NCBI RefSeq assembly: GCF_019278465.1
Contig: NZ_CP058983.1
Coordinates: 62,001 to 126,000 of the forward strand
Source: Tenacibaculum sp. AHE14PA
GTDB taxonomy: Bacteria > Bacteroidota > Bacteroidia > Flavobacteriales > Flavobacteriaceae
Reading direction: 5' to 3'
Length of the DNA stretch: 64,000 bases
Position 1 is the first letter of the stretch; the number at the start of each line of letters is the position of its first letter. This document shows positions 34,336 through 42,266 of this stretch, piece after piece. The notes below the pieces were generated by a model. The model saw only the letters and a program-made list of their open reading frames with translations. It ran no database searches and was not told the origin of the DNA. A program made the position numbers and the translations under genes.

Positions 34336-34725
34336 ATGAATTTTCATGAAAAAAAATACATTGCTACTGCAAATGAAATAGATGAGTATAATCATGTTAA
34401 TAATGTGGTGTATGTAAAGTGGATGCAAGAAGTATCTGCAGATCATTGGACGTTTTTAATAAAAGATGTACCAAAACCAGATTATGTTTGGTTTGTAATT
34501 CGCCATGAAATAGATTACAAACAACAAGGTGCTTTAGGAGATGAAATTACTGTTAAAACTTGGGTAGGTGAAACAGCAGGAATAAAATCTGTTCGTCATT
34601 TCGAAATGCGAAGAGGAGCAACTCTTTTAGTGAAGTCGCAAACTACATTTTGTCTGTTAGACGCAAAAACACAAAAGCCAAAAAGAGTCACTAAAGAAAT
34701 AACAAACTTACTTTTAGGGAAATAA
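34336..34725 (+). CDS. Acyl-CoA thioesterase (hot-dog fold)
   Basis: A 129-residue 4HBT-type protein with IDEYNHVNNVVYVKWMQEVS near 15-35, where the HVNN motif follows the usual catalytic region, and KTWVGETAGIKSVRHFEMRR on the central sheet. It probably hydrolyses an acyl thioester. A TAGTTTTG box at 34325-34332 ends only three bases before the ATG, suggesting a leaderless or nearly leaderless transcript. It heads a run of four plus-strand genes. Confidence 0.88.
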   Translation: MNFHEKKYIATANEIDEYNHVNNVVYVKWMQEVSADHWTFLIKDVPKPDYVWFVIRHEIDYKQQGALGDEITVKTWVGETAGIKSVRHFEMRRGATLLVKSQTTFCLLDAKTQKPKRVTKEITNLLLGK

Positions 34726-34733
34726 TAAAGCAA

Positions 34734-34741
34734 TATCTTTG
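34734..34741 (+). promoter_or_regulatory. Promoter -7 element of the DEAD-box helicase gene
   Basis: TATCTTTG matches TAnnTTTG and lies 18 bp before the ATG at 34760. No convincing -33 TTTG is seen. Confidence 0.5.
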
Positions 34742-34759
34742 CATTTATAAATAAAGAGA

Positions 34760-35878
34760 ATGACAACATTTACAGCATTAGGAATACGAAAAGAATATGT
34801 TCAGGGATTAAAGGAGTTAGGAATAACAACACCTACTGAAGTACAAGAACAAGCAATACCTTATTTATTACAAAACGATGCTGATTTTATTGGGTTGGCT
34901 CAAACAGGTACAGGTAAAACTGCTGCCTATGGTTTGCCTGCTTTACATAAGATAGATACATCAAAAGACACAATTCAAGCGTTAATATTATCGCCTACAA
35001 GAGAGTTGGTTCAGCAAATAAAAAAACAATTATTTAAGTTTACAAAATATGTAGACGATAAGATTTTTATAGAAGCTGTTTATGGTGGAGAAAAAATTGA
35101 CCGTCAGATTAATAATTTAAAAAGAACGACACATGTAGTAGTAGCAACTCCAGGTCGTTTAATTGATTTGATAGAAAGAGGTGAAGTTGATTTAAAAGAT
35201 ATTAACACCTTAGTGCTTGATGAAGCTGATGAAATGCTGAGTATGGGGTTTAAATTAGATATAAACCGTATTTTAAAATATACTTCAGGTACAAGAAAAA
35301 CATGGTTGTTCTCGGCAACAATGCCAGATGAAATAAGAAATATTATTAAAAAATATATGGATGCTTCAGCAAAACAGGTTGAAGTGAATAAAAACTCATT
35401 GGTAAACGCAAACATAACGCATCAGTTTGTGCAAACTACAATTCCAGAAAAAGTAGATGTAATTGTTAAGTTTTTAGAAAAAAGAAATGCTGAAAGGGGA
35501 ATTATTTTTGCTAGAACAAAAGCAGGAGCTCAAAAATTAACGAAAGAGTTAAAAGAAGAAGGTTTTTCTGTAGAGGCTTTAGAAGGTGATATGCAGCAAA
35601 GAGATCGTGAAAAAGTAATGCGTGCTTTTAAAAATGAGAATCTTCAAATTTTAGTATCAACAGATGTTGCCGCAAGAGGGATTGATGTACATAATTTAGG
35701 ATTTGTTGTGCACCATCAATTACCAGAACAAATTGAATATTACACACACAGAAGTGGTAGAACTGCAAGAGCAGGTAAAAAAGGAGTTTCTTTAGTCTTA
35801 ATTCTTAACAATGAAAGAAATAATATAAAAGAGGTAGAAAGAACTTTACAAATACGAATTTCTGAAATAAAGATATAA
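34760..35878 (+). CDS. DEAD-box RNA helicase, short form
   Basis: An ATP-dependent RNA helicase of 372 residues with a Q-motif region TPTEVQEQAIPYLL, motif I AQTGTGKTAAYGLP, Ia SPTRELVQQ, II DEADEML, III SAT, IV-V IIFARTKAGA and STDVAARGID, and VI HRSGRTARAG. It stops soon after motif VI and has no basic tail or RNA-binding C-terminal domain, which many relatives carry. The reading frame ends naturally, and the next gene starts at the very next base. Its likely role is ribosome assembly or RNA turnover, but no specific target can be named. Confidence 0.93.
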   Translation: MTTFTALGIRKEYVQGLKELGITTPTEVQEQAIPYLLQNDADFIGLAQTGTGKTAAYGLPALHKIDTSKDTIQALILSPTRELVQQIKKQLFKFTKYVDDKIFIEAVYGGEKIDRQINNLKRTTHVVVATPGRLIDLIERGEVDLKDINTLVLDEADEMLSMGFKLDINRILKYTSGTRKTWLFSATMPDEIRNIIKKYMDASAKQVEVNKNSLVNANITHQFVQTTIPEKVDVIVKFLEKRNAERGIIFARTKAGAQKLTKELKEEGFSVEALEGDMQQRDREKVMRAFKNENLQILVSTDVAARGIDVHNLGFVVHHQLPEQIEYYTHRSGRTARAGKKGVSLVLILNNERNNIKEVERTLQIRISEIKI

Positions 35879-36499
35879 GTGGATATTATTTACGCTCTTG
35901 ATATTGCAGGGACATTTGCTTTTGCCATAAGTGGCTCACTAGTTGCAATGAAAAAAAACTTTGATTTATTCGGAGTTATTATCATTGCTTTTGTTACCGC
36001 AGTAGGTGGTGGTATGATGCGAGATGTTTTAATTAATGCACATCCAATAAATTGGATTGGTGATATTAATTATATCTGGACAATTTTAATAGCTGTAGCT
36101 GTTACATTTCTTTTTAGAAGTAAAATTGCGCCGTTAAGAAAAACCATGTTTCTATTCGATACTATTGGTATAAGTGTGTTTACATTATTAGGATTAGAGA
36201 AAGGATTAGCATACGATTTACACCCCTTTATAGCATTGGTTATGGGAATGGTTTCAGCTGTTTTTGGTGGAGTAATAAGAGATGTGCTTACCCGAAAAGT
36301 ACCGTTAATTTTTAAAAAAGAAATATATGCTTCCGCTTGTTTAGCCGGCGGTGTGGTATATCTTATTTTGGGCAATTTTAATATAAATGAAGATCTTCAT
36401 TTTATAATACCAGCAATTGTAATTTTTGTAATAAGAACTATTGCTGTAAAATATGAATTAGAGTTGCCAAAAGTAAAAGACGATGTTTATGGTAAGTAA
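35879..36499 (+). CDS. TRIC/UPF0126-family membrane channel protein
   Basis: A 206-residue inner-membrane protein with seven predicted helices made of two repeated glycine-rich units. These are GTFAFAISGSLVAMKK with VTAVGGGMMRDVL, and DTIGISVFTLLGLEKGL with VSAVFGGVIRDVL. The repeated GGG/GGV-x-RDVL motif marks the bacterial TRIC-like (UPF0126) family of trimeric cation channels; some members have been proposed to carry glycine. The start is a GTG immediately after the helicase stop codon, so the two are coupled. Confidence 0.9.
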   Translation: MDIIYALDIAGTFAFAISGSLVAMKKNFDLFGVIIIAFVTAVGGGMMRDVLINAHPINWIGDINYIWTILIAVAVTFLFRSKIAPLRKTMFLFDTIGISVFTLLGLEKGLAYDLHPFIALVMGMVSAVFGGVIRDVLTRKVPLIFKKEIYASACLAGGVVYLILGNFNINEDLHFIIPAIVIFVIRTIAVKYELELPKVKDDVYGK

Positions 36500-36513
36500 A
36501 TAATAGTATTGAT

Positions 36514-36975
36514 ATGAGTAAATTGGTTTTTGAAAATTTAGCAGCATTACATAGTTTAGAAGGAAAAACATTACCAGTAGGAACTTGGTTTACGGTTACC
36601 CAAAAAATGATTAATGATTTTGCTAATGCTACTTTAGATAAACAATGGATTCATGTTGATGAAGAAAAAGCAGCTAAACATTCTCCTACAGGAACTACGA
36701 TGGCTCACGGATTTATGTCTGTTGCCATGCTGTCGGAGTTAATATCAGATTTAATAGAAATAAAAAGCGTTAAAATGGGCTTGAATTACGGATTAAATAG
36801 AGTCCGTTTTCCAAATTCTGTCCCAGTAAATAGTCAATTACGATTGATAAGTACTTTAAAACAAATTGAAGATTTTCCTAATGGAAAAAAATTAACGTTC
36901 AATTGCTTAATAGAAATAAAAGGACAAGAGGAACCAGCTTGTGTGGCTGAATTTATTTTTGTTTTAATAGAATAA
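36514..36975 (+). CDS. MaoC-family dehydratase
   Basis: A 153-residue hot-dog protein resembling (R)-specific enoyl-CoA hydratases. The hydratase motif is present as FANATLDKQWIHVDEEKAA (Asp and His of the active site) followed by AHGFMSVAMLSEL. It follows the channel gene by 14 bp and ends in a bidirectional terminator. With the thioesterase at 34336 it suggests some acyl-CoA theme in this operon, though the helicase and channel between them weaken the inference. Confidence 0.9.
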   Translation: MSKLVFENLAALHSLEGKTLPVGTWFTVTQKMINDFANATLDKQWIHVDEEKAAKHSPTGTTMAHGFMSVAMLSELISDLIEIKSVKMGLNYGLNRVRFPNSVPVNSQLRLISTLKQIEDFPNGKKLTFNCLIEIKGQEEPACVAEFIFVLIE

Positions 36976-37010
36976 AAAAGCTGTTTTTAAAGACAGCTTT
37001 AATTTTTTTT
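36974..37010. terminator. Bidirectional terminator after the maoC-type gene
   Basis: AAAGCTGT (36977-36984) pairs with ACAGCTTT (36993-37000). A-rich sequence precedes the hairpin and eight T follow it, so it can serve both convergent genes. Confidence 0.8.
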
Positions 37011-37015
37011 AAACA

Positions 37016-37450
37016 TTAAGAAAGCCAACCTTTGGTTTCACATTTTTTAGTGTGCCACAGTATAAAAAAGGCAAATCCGATAACCATAAAAGGCATTATT
37101 AAAACACCAGCACCATACACTTCCATAGCTCCACTCATAAATACGTTGTATGTCATTTGTATAACAATAGCTATTAGAGAAGTTAAGAATATAGGTTTTG
37201 CGATTTTTTTACGTAGTAATAAAAATACACTTCCAAGAAAACCACCAAAAACAGCAAGGGCAAAAGCTGTCATAACCCAAGATGGAGTGTTTTGCGCCAT
37301 TTCTAATACTTTTTCATCAGGATACATTGCTTTAAAAGTAGCGGTATTATAAGCTTGCTGTAGGTATTGATTAACACCCATTGCGTTCCATAATAATGAA
37401 ATTACACCAATAACCCAAAATAAGGTATTTGGTTTTTTTGAATTTGTCAT
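37016..37450 (-). CDS. Uncharacterised four-helix membrane protein
   Basis: A 144-residue protein with four hydrophobic helices (about 10-28, 55-80, 86-108 and 113-133). A conserved-looking NAMGVNQYLQQAYN follows helix 1, and the helix pattern and MYPDEKVLEMA loop resemble proteins vaguely labelled 'sugar transporter' in Flavobacteriaceae (recalled). I do not assign a substrate. The gene is single and convergent with maoC. Confidence 0.75.
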   Translation of the reverse strand: MTNSKKPNTLFWVIGVISLLWNAMGVNQYLQQAYNTATFKAMYPDEKVLEMAQNTPSWVMTAFALAVFGGFLGSVFLLLRKKIAKPIFLTSLIAIVIQMTYNVFMSGAMEVYGAGVLIMPFMVIGFAFFILWHTKKCETKGWLS

Positions 37451-37753
37451 AAGTTTAAAAATTTAGTTAGTTGCCTCTAAAATAAGTATAAACGAACGTA
37501 TATGAAAATTTATAAAAGTGGCGAGTGTTGCTTTAAGCAAAAAAAAGTAATCTTAAAAAACTGTTAAAGTAAGATTTCTGTGTAACGATATAAGAACTGT
37601 ACCGTCATATAAGTGTAATTACATAACTATTCGTTTTGTATTACGTTAGTTTTTAATAGTTGATTGAAAAAGGCTCGTGATTTAAAAATCATGAGCCTTT
37701 TGAATTTTATGAAAAACATCATTCTAAAATAAAATAGAAATGATGTTGAAATA
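37451..37753. other. 303-bp gene-free region
   Basis: The only feature I see is the hairpin at 37667-37702. The rest is AT-rich sequence carrying the presumed promoter of the membrane protein at 37016-37450. There is no repeat and no plausible short gene. Confidence 0.6.
37667..37702 (-). terminator. Terminator of the RsmB-type gene
   Basis: A 15-base stem (37669-37683 with 37686-37700, one G-U pair) separates this gene from the next. On the minus strand it is followed by TTTTCAATC, a short U-tract, and it lies about 50 bp after the stop. Confidence 0.75.
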
Positions 37754-38965
37754 TTATTTTCTAACTAATTGCGCCATGTAAAATCCGTCAAAACCAAATT
37801 TATGAGCCAGTACTTTATTATCTTTTACAAGTGAAAAATCTTTACCATCTTCAGAAGCTAAAAATATTTTTACTTGATCTTGATTTTCAGAAGGTAATAC
37901 AGAACAAGTAGCGTACACTAATTTACCACCAGGTTTTACCATTCGAGAATATCGTTGTAAAACATCTTGCTGAATTTCTTTAATGTTGTCAATAAATTCA
38001 GGTTGTAATTTCCATTTACTATCAGGATTTCTACGCAAAACACCTAAACCAGAACAAGGAGCATCAATTAAAACTCTATCAGCTTTACCATATAGTTTTT
38101 TAATTACTTTGGTAGAATCAATTACTTTTAAATCGATATTACTAATACCATTTCTACGCGCTCTAACTTTTAATTTTTTCAATTTACTTTCGTAAATATC
38201 CATGGCAACAATTTGACCTTTGTTTTTCATTAAAGCAGCTAAATGTAATGTTTTACCACCGGCACCGGCACAAGTATCAATTACTTTCATACCTGGTTCA
38301 ACATCTAAATAAGCAGCTACTAATTGAGAAGAAGCATCTTGTACCTCAAAGAAACCTTTATGAAAAGCTTCTGTTTTAAAAACATTAGCACGTTCTACTA
38401 AACGTAAAGCATCATCACAACCATCAATAAATTCGGTTTCAATACCTTCTTGTTTTAAATCGTTTTGTAAGTGTTCTTTAGTTACGTTTAAAGTATTTGT
38501 ACGTAAAATAACATCAGCTCGTTTATTTAAAGCTGCAATTTCTTTTGTCCAAATATCTTCACCTAATTCTTTAACACCTAATTCATCAATCCAATCAGGA
38601 ATAGATTCTCTGTATTTTCTAGTTTTTGAAAGCTCATCAAAACGACCTTTAATTCTTCTAGTTGGAGTTTCTTCAATTTGATTCCAATCTGGTAATTTAA
38701 TACCTCTTAATACACACCAAACCACTAGTAAACGCCATAAGTCGGGTCTAGAATATGGAGTTTTTACATCGGCGATTTCACCGTATAAACGTTTCCAACG
38801 TACAATATCATAAATAGTTTCAGCAACAAATTTTCTATCTCGTGCTCCCCATCTTTTATCTCTTTTCAATGCCTTTTCAACAGCTTTATCTGCATATACG
38901 TCGTCGTTAAAAACGTCACGTAAACTATCAATCACTGCGTAAACTAAATTTCTATGTAATCTCAT
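37754..38965 (-). CDS. RsmB/NOP2-family rRNA (cytosine-C5) methyltransferase
   Basis: A 403-residue SAM-dependent RNA methyltransferase. The N-terminal part (about 1-140) is an RsmB-like helical NusB-type region with KRDKRWGARDRKFVAE. The catalytic domain has DTCAGAGGKTLHLAALM (SAM binding), VLIDAPCSGLGVLRRNPD (motif IV with Cys) and YATCSVLPSENQDQV (motif VI with the second catalytic Cys). Both cysteines are present. The position methylated on rRNA cannot be told from sequence, so I give no symbol. A promoter lies at 38984-38991. Confidence 0.92.
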   Translation of the reverse strand: MRLHRNLVYAVIDSLRDVFNDDVYADKAVEKALKRDKRWGARDRKFVAETIYDIVRWKRLYGEIADVKTPYSRPDLWRLLVVWCVLRGIKLPDWNQIEETPTRRIKGRFDELSKTRKYRESIPDWIDELGVKELGEDIWTKEIAALNKRADVILRTNTLNVTKEHLQNDLKQEGIETEFIDGCDDALRLVERANVFKTEAFHKGFFEVQDASSQLVAAYLDVEPGMKVIDTCAGAGGKTLHLAALMKNKGQIVAMDIYESKLKKLKVRARRNGISNIDLKVIDSTKVIKKLYGKADRVLIDAPCSGLGVLRRNPDSKWKLQPEFIDNIKEIQQDVLQRYSRMVKPGGKLVYATCSVLPSENQDQVKIFLASEDGKDFSLVKDNKVLAHKFGFDGFYMAQLVRK

Positions 38966-38983
38966 TTGGTGAATTTAAGAGTG

Positions 38984-38991
38984 CAAAGATA
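38984..38991 (-). promoter_or_regulatory. Promoter -7 element of the RsmB-type gene
   Basis: The minus strand reads TATCTTTG, a TAnnTTTG match, 18 bp before the ATG at 38965. It lies in the 61-bp divergent space shared with recG. Confidence 0.6.
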
Positions 38992-39026
38992 GTTGATTTT
39001 AATGTCTTTTTGTATTTTCGTATTTA

Positions 39027-41555
39027 ATGAATTTAAATCATCCTGTAACATACATAAAAGGCGTTAGTGTAGCCCGAGCAGAATTGTTGTATACCGAGTT
39101 AGGTGTAAGAACGTGCAATGACTTAGTGTACCTTTTTCCGTTTCGCTATATTGATAAAACTCAGTTTTATACCATAAAAGAATTGTCGCAAAATACTGCT
39201 GAGGTTCAGGTGGTTGGTAAGATTACGAGTGTTAAAGAAGTGAAGCAAAAAAGAGGAAGTAGGTTAGTGGCAACATTTTCTGACGCTACGGGTTCGATAG
39301 ATTTAGTTTGGTTTAAAGGCGCAAAATGGATAAAGGATAGTTTAAAAACGGATGTTCCGTATGTAATTTACGGAAAATTAAATTGGTATAATAATGTTGC
39401 AAACATGCCGCATCCAGAAATGGAAACGGTAAAAGAGTATAAAAGTAAGTTGCAAACGTCTATGCAGCCTGTATATCCATCCACAGAAAAATTAAGTAAT
39501 AAAGGAATTAGTAATAAAGTTTTAAGAGGTTTTATTCAGAATTTATTTCAGCAAGTATTCGGGCAAATAGAAGAATCGCTACCAACCTATTTAATTGATG
39601 AAAATCAGTTGTTAGGAAAAAAAGATTCTTTGTTAAATATCCACTTTCCTAAAAGTCAAGAATTATTAGCAAAAGCTCAATATCGCTTAAAATTTGAAGA
39701 ATTATTTTTTATTCAATTACAGTTACTGCAAAAAAAACTCATCCGTAAATCAAAAATTAAAGGCTATGTTTTTGAGAAAGTAGGAGAGGAATTTACTAAT
39801 TTTTATAAAAATAATTTACCTTTTGAATTAACCAATGCTCAGAAAAGAGTTTTAAAAGAGATAAGAAAGGATATTGGTTCTGGTGCGCACATGAATCGTT
39901 TATTGCAAGGTGATGTTGGTTCTGGTAAAACAATTGTAGCTTTATTAACCATGTTAATTGCAATTGATAACGGTTACCAAGCAACAATAATGGCGCCGAC
40001 CGAAATTTTGGCAACGCAACATTATCACGGAATAGTTGAGTTATTAGAAGGAACAACGATAAAAGTTGAATTACTTACAGGATCTAGTAAAATAAAAAAA
40101 CGTCGTGAAATTCACACAGGTTTAGAAAACGGATCTGTGCATATTTTAATAGGAACGCATGCCATTTTAGAAGATAAAGTACAGTTTAAGAATTTAGGTA
40201 TTTCAATTATTGATGAACAACATCGTTTTGGAGTAGCACAACGTTCTAAATTATGGGAGAAAAACCCGGTAACAGCAATTTCTGAAGAAAAAGGAAAAGC
40301 AGTTCGTGAAAAATATCTAGAAACACATCCTTCAGAATATAAATTATTAAAAGAGATTGCGTTAAAGCGTAAAAATAAAACAACCAAAGAAGAAAGAGCT
40401 TTATGGGAAGTTTTAAGCACTAAAAAAAACACTTTTAAATTCAGAAGATATTATATTATTGATGAGTTTATGGTCGATTTTATCTGTTTAGAGAAGAAGT
40501 TAATTGTAGAGGTTGATGGGAAATACCATGTTACACCCGAACAGATAGAAGCTGCTAACTTAAGAACCACAATTTTAAATGAATTTGGGTATCAAATTAT
40601 TCGATTAAGCGAAAAAGAAATTACAGAAGATATAGAAAGCGTTATATCAAAGCTAGAAACTAGTTTAAAAAATCTTCCTTCGGTAAGAGTTGATAAATCT
40701 GTGCCACCGCATGTTTTGGTAATGACCGCAACACCAATTCCGAGAACATTGGCAATGTCGGTTTATGGAGATTTAGATATTTCGGTAATTGATGAATTGC
40801 CTCCTGGTCGTAAAGAAATTAAAACAGTACATCGTTATGACAGTAACCGTTTAAGTGTTTTTAAGTTTTTAAAGGACGAAATAAATAAAGGACGTCAAGC
40901 ATATGTAGTGTATCCGTTAATTCAAGAGTCTGAAGCGATGGATTATAAAGATTTAATGGATGGTTACGAGAGTATTGTTCGTGATTTCCCGTCTCCAAAA
41001 TATCAAATTAGTATTGTGCATGGGCAAATGAAGCCTGCGGATAAAGAATACGAAATGAATCGTTTTGTAAAAGGAGAAACTCAAATAATGGTAGCAACTA
41101 CAGTAATTGAAGTTGGAGTAAATGTACCGAATGCATCGGTAATGGTTATTGAAAGCGCCGAACGTTTTGGGTTGAGTCAGTTACACCAGTTACGAGGTAG
41201 AGTAGGGCGTGGTGCAGAACAAAGTTATTGTATTTTATTATCGAGTTTTAAATTATCTTCTGATAGTAAAACTCGTTTGCAAACTATGGTTGAAACTACT
41301 GATGGGTTTAAAATTGCAGAGGTAGATTTAAAACTCCGTGGTCCTGGCAATATTATGGGTACGCAACAAAGTGGCGTCTTAAACCTTAAAATTGCAGACG
41401 TTGTAAAAGACGGCGCTATTTTGCACAAAGCACGACAAACAGCTAGTCGTGTTTTAGAGGAAGATGCAACTATCTCTAAGCCTAAAAATGCTAGTTTATT
41501 AAAAGTATATAGTCAAATACAGAAAAAAAACGGACTTTGGAGTAATATTAGTTAG
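39027..41555 (+). CDS. recG: ATP-dependent DNA helicase RecG with an inserted DUF559 domain
   Basis: A branch-migration helicase for stalled forks and recombination intermediates. The wedge/OB domain (about 1-260) precedes the helicase core with motif I GDVGSGKT (295-302), II DEQH (396-399), III TATPIPR (567-573), and the later motifs STTVIEVGVNVPNA-like (MVATTVIEVGVNVPNA) and QLRGRVGRG. At 842 residues it is about 145 longer than usual. The extra residues (about 414-558) lie between motifs II and III and encode an endonuclease-like domain, described separately. Without the insert the helicase would be about 697 residues, the normal size, and all its motifs are intact. It diverges from the RsmB-type gene. 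Confidence 0.96.
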   Translation: MNLNHPVTYIKGVSVARAELLYTELGVRTCNDLVYLFPFRYIDKTQFYTIKELSQNTAEVQVVGKITSVKEVKQKRGSRLVATFSDATGSIDLVWFKGAKWIKDSLKTDVPYVIYGKLNWYNNVANMPHPEMETVKEYKSKLQTSMQPVYPSTEKLSNKGISNKVLRGFIQNLFQQVFGQIEESLPTYLIDENQLLGKKDSLLNIHFPKSQELLAKAQYRLKFEELFFIQLQLLQKKLIRKSKIKGYVFEKVGEEFTNFYKNNLPFELTNAQKRVLKEIRKDIGSGAHMNRLLQGDVGSGKTIVALLTMLIAIDNGYQATIMAPTEILATQHYHGIVELLEGTTIKVELLTGSSKIKKRREIHTGLENGSVHILIGTHAILEDKVQFKNLGISIIDEQHRFGVAQRSKLWEKNPVTAISEEKGKAVREKYLETHPSEYKLLKEIALKRKNKTTKEERALWEVLSTKKNTFKFRRYYIIDEFMVDFICLEKKLIVEVDGKYHVTPEQIEAANLRTTILNEFGYQIIRLSEKEITEDIESVISKLETSLKNLPSVRVDKSVPPHVLVMTATPIPRTLAMSVYGDLDISVIDELPPGRKEIKTVHRYDSNRLSVFKFLKDEINKGRQAYVVYPLIQESEAMDYKDLMDGYESIVRDFPSPKYQISIVHGQMKPADKEYEMNRFVKGETQIMVATTVIEVGVNVPNASVMVIESAERFGLSQLHQLRGRVGRGAEQSYCILLSSFKLSSDSKTRLQTMVETTDGFKIAEVDLKLRGPGNIMGTQQSGVLNLKIADVVKDGAILHKARQTASRVLEEDATISKPKNASLLKVYSQIQKKNGLWSNIS
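40266..40700 (+). other. In-frame DUF559 (Vsr-like endonuclease) domain inside recG
   Basis: Residues about 414-558 of RecG contain ERALWEVLSTKKNTFKFRRY, then MVDFICLEKKLIVEVDGKYH with Asp484, Glu495, Asp497 and His501, then GYQIIRLSEKEI. This is the DUF559 pattern of a Vsr/EDxHD-like nuclease fold. The putative catalytic residues are intact. It sits directly after LWEKN and before VPPHVLVMTATPIP, which are contiguous in ordinary RecG proteins as I recall them. No intein splicing motifs (Cys/Ser at the junction, terminal HN) are visible, so the domain most likely remains in the protein. Confidence 0.88.
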
Positions 41556-41577
41556 CCGTTTTCATGTTCAAGATATT

Positions 41578-42195
41578 TTATTTCTGATTTTTAGAAAGTT
41601 TTTTACTTTTAAATACTCTTGTTAATCTACTATTTGTTGGGTATTGTCGGTGTTTTGTCATGTTATTAAAAACAAGTGCGGTGATAAATAATATTAAAGT
41701 ACCTGTTAATACTGGAGAAAAAACATAAAAATACCCCAAGCTCTTTATTTTTTCTGCACCAATAACAGCAATAAGAGCTGTTGCGCCGCCAGGCGGATGT
41801 AAGGTTTTTGTAATCTGCATAATTACAATAGAACTCGCAACGGCAAGTGGAGCTGTAATCCATATTATATCAGGGCAAAATTTAAATACGGTTACACCAA
41901 TGAAAGCAGAAATTATTTGGCCACCAATAAAATTACGTGGTTGCGCAAGCGGACTTTGTATAGCGCCAAAAATAAGCACACTAGCAGCTCCAAAAGATCC
42001 TATTAAAAGAATATTTTCTAGTCGAGGTAAATAAGAAGCTTGAATAAAGGCTATTAATCCGATTCCAAAAAAAGCACCGATAAAAGACCAAAATTGCTCT
42101 TTAAAGTCAATTAATGTTTCTTTATAAATGATATATTTTGAAATCCTTGCATTTCTCTTTATTTTTTGACCTAATATTTTACTTTTTTTAGTCAC
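41578..42195 (-). CDS. HPP family membrane protein
   Basis: A 205-residue inner-membrane protein with four to five helices (about 35-165) and the family signature LHPPGGATALIAVIG near residue 130, from which HPP takes its name. LAQPRNFIGGQIISAFIG is the second conserved loop. Some cyanobacterial and plant HPP proteins are reported to transport nitrite; that activity is not assured here. The basic N- and C-termini are cytosolic. It is convergent with recG, with 22 bp between their stops. Confidence 0.9.
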   Translation of the reverse strand: MTKKSKILGQKIKRNARISKYIIYKETLIDFKEQFWSFIGAFFGIGLIAFIQASYLPRLENILLIGSFGAASVLIFGAIQSPLAQPRNFIGGQIISAFIGVTVFKFCPDIIWITAPLAVASSIVIMQITKTLHPPGGATALIAVIGAEKIKSLGYFYVFSPVLTGTLILFITALVFNNMTKHRQYPTNSRLTRVFKSKKLSKNQK

Positions 42196-42266
42196 TATTT
42201 TAAAATTATTTTTGATACGTTAAACAACTGGAACTTATATTAAATAATAGCATTGTTATCTAAGGA

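Noticed and set aside
40266..40700. Intein inside RecG
   Set aside because: There is no Cys/Ser/Thr at the first residue of the insert and no terminal HN with a following nucleophile. The boundaries fit an inserted domain, not a splicing element.
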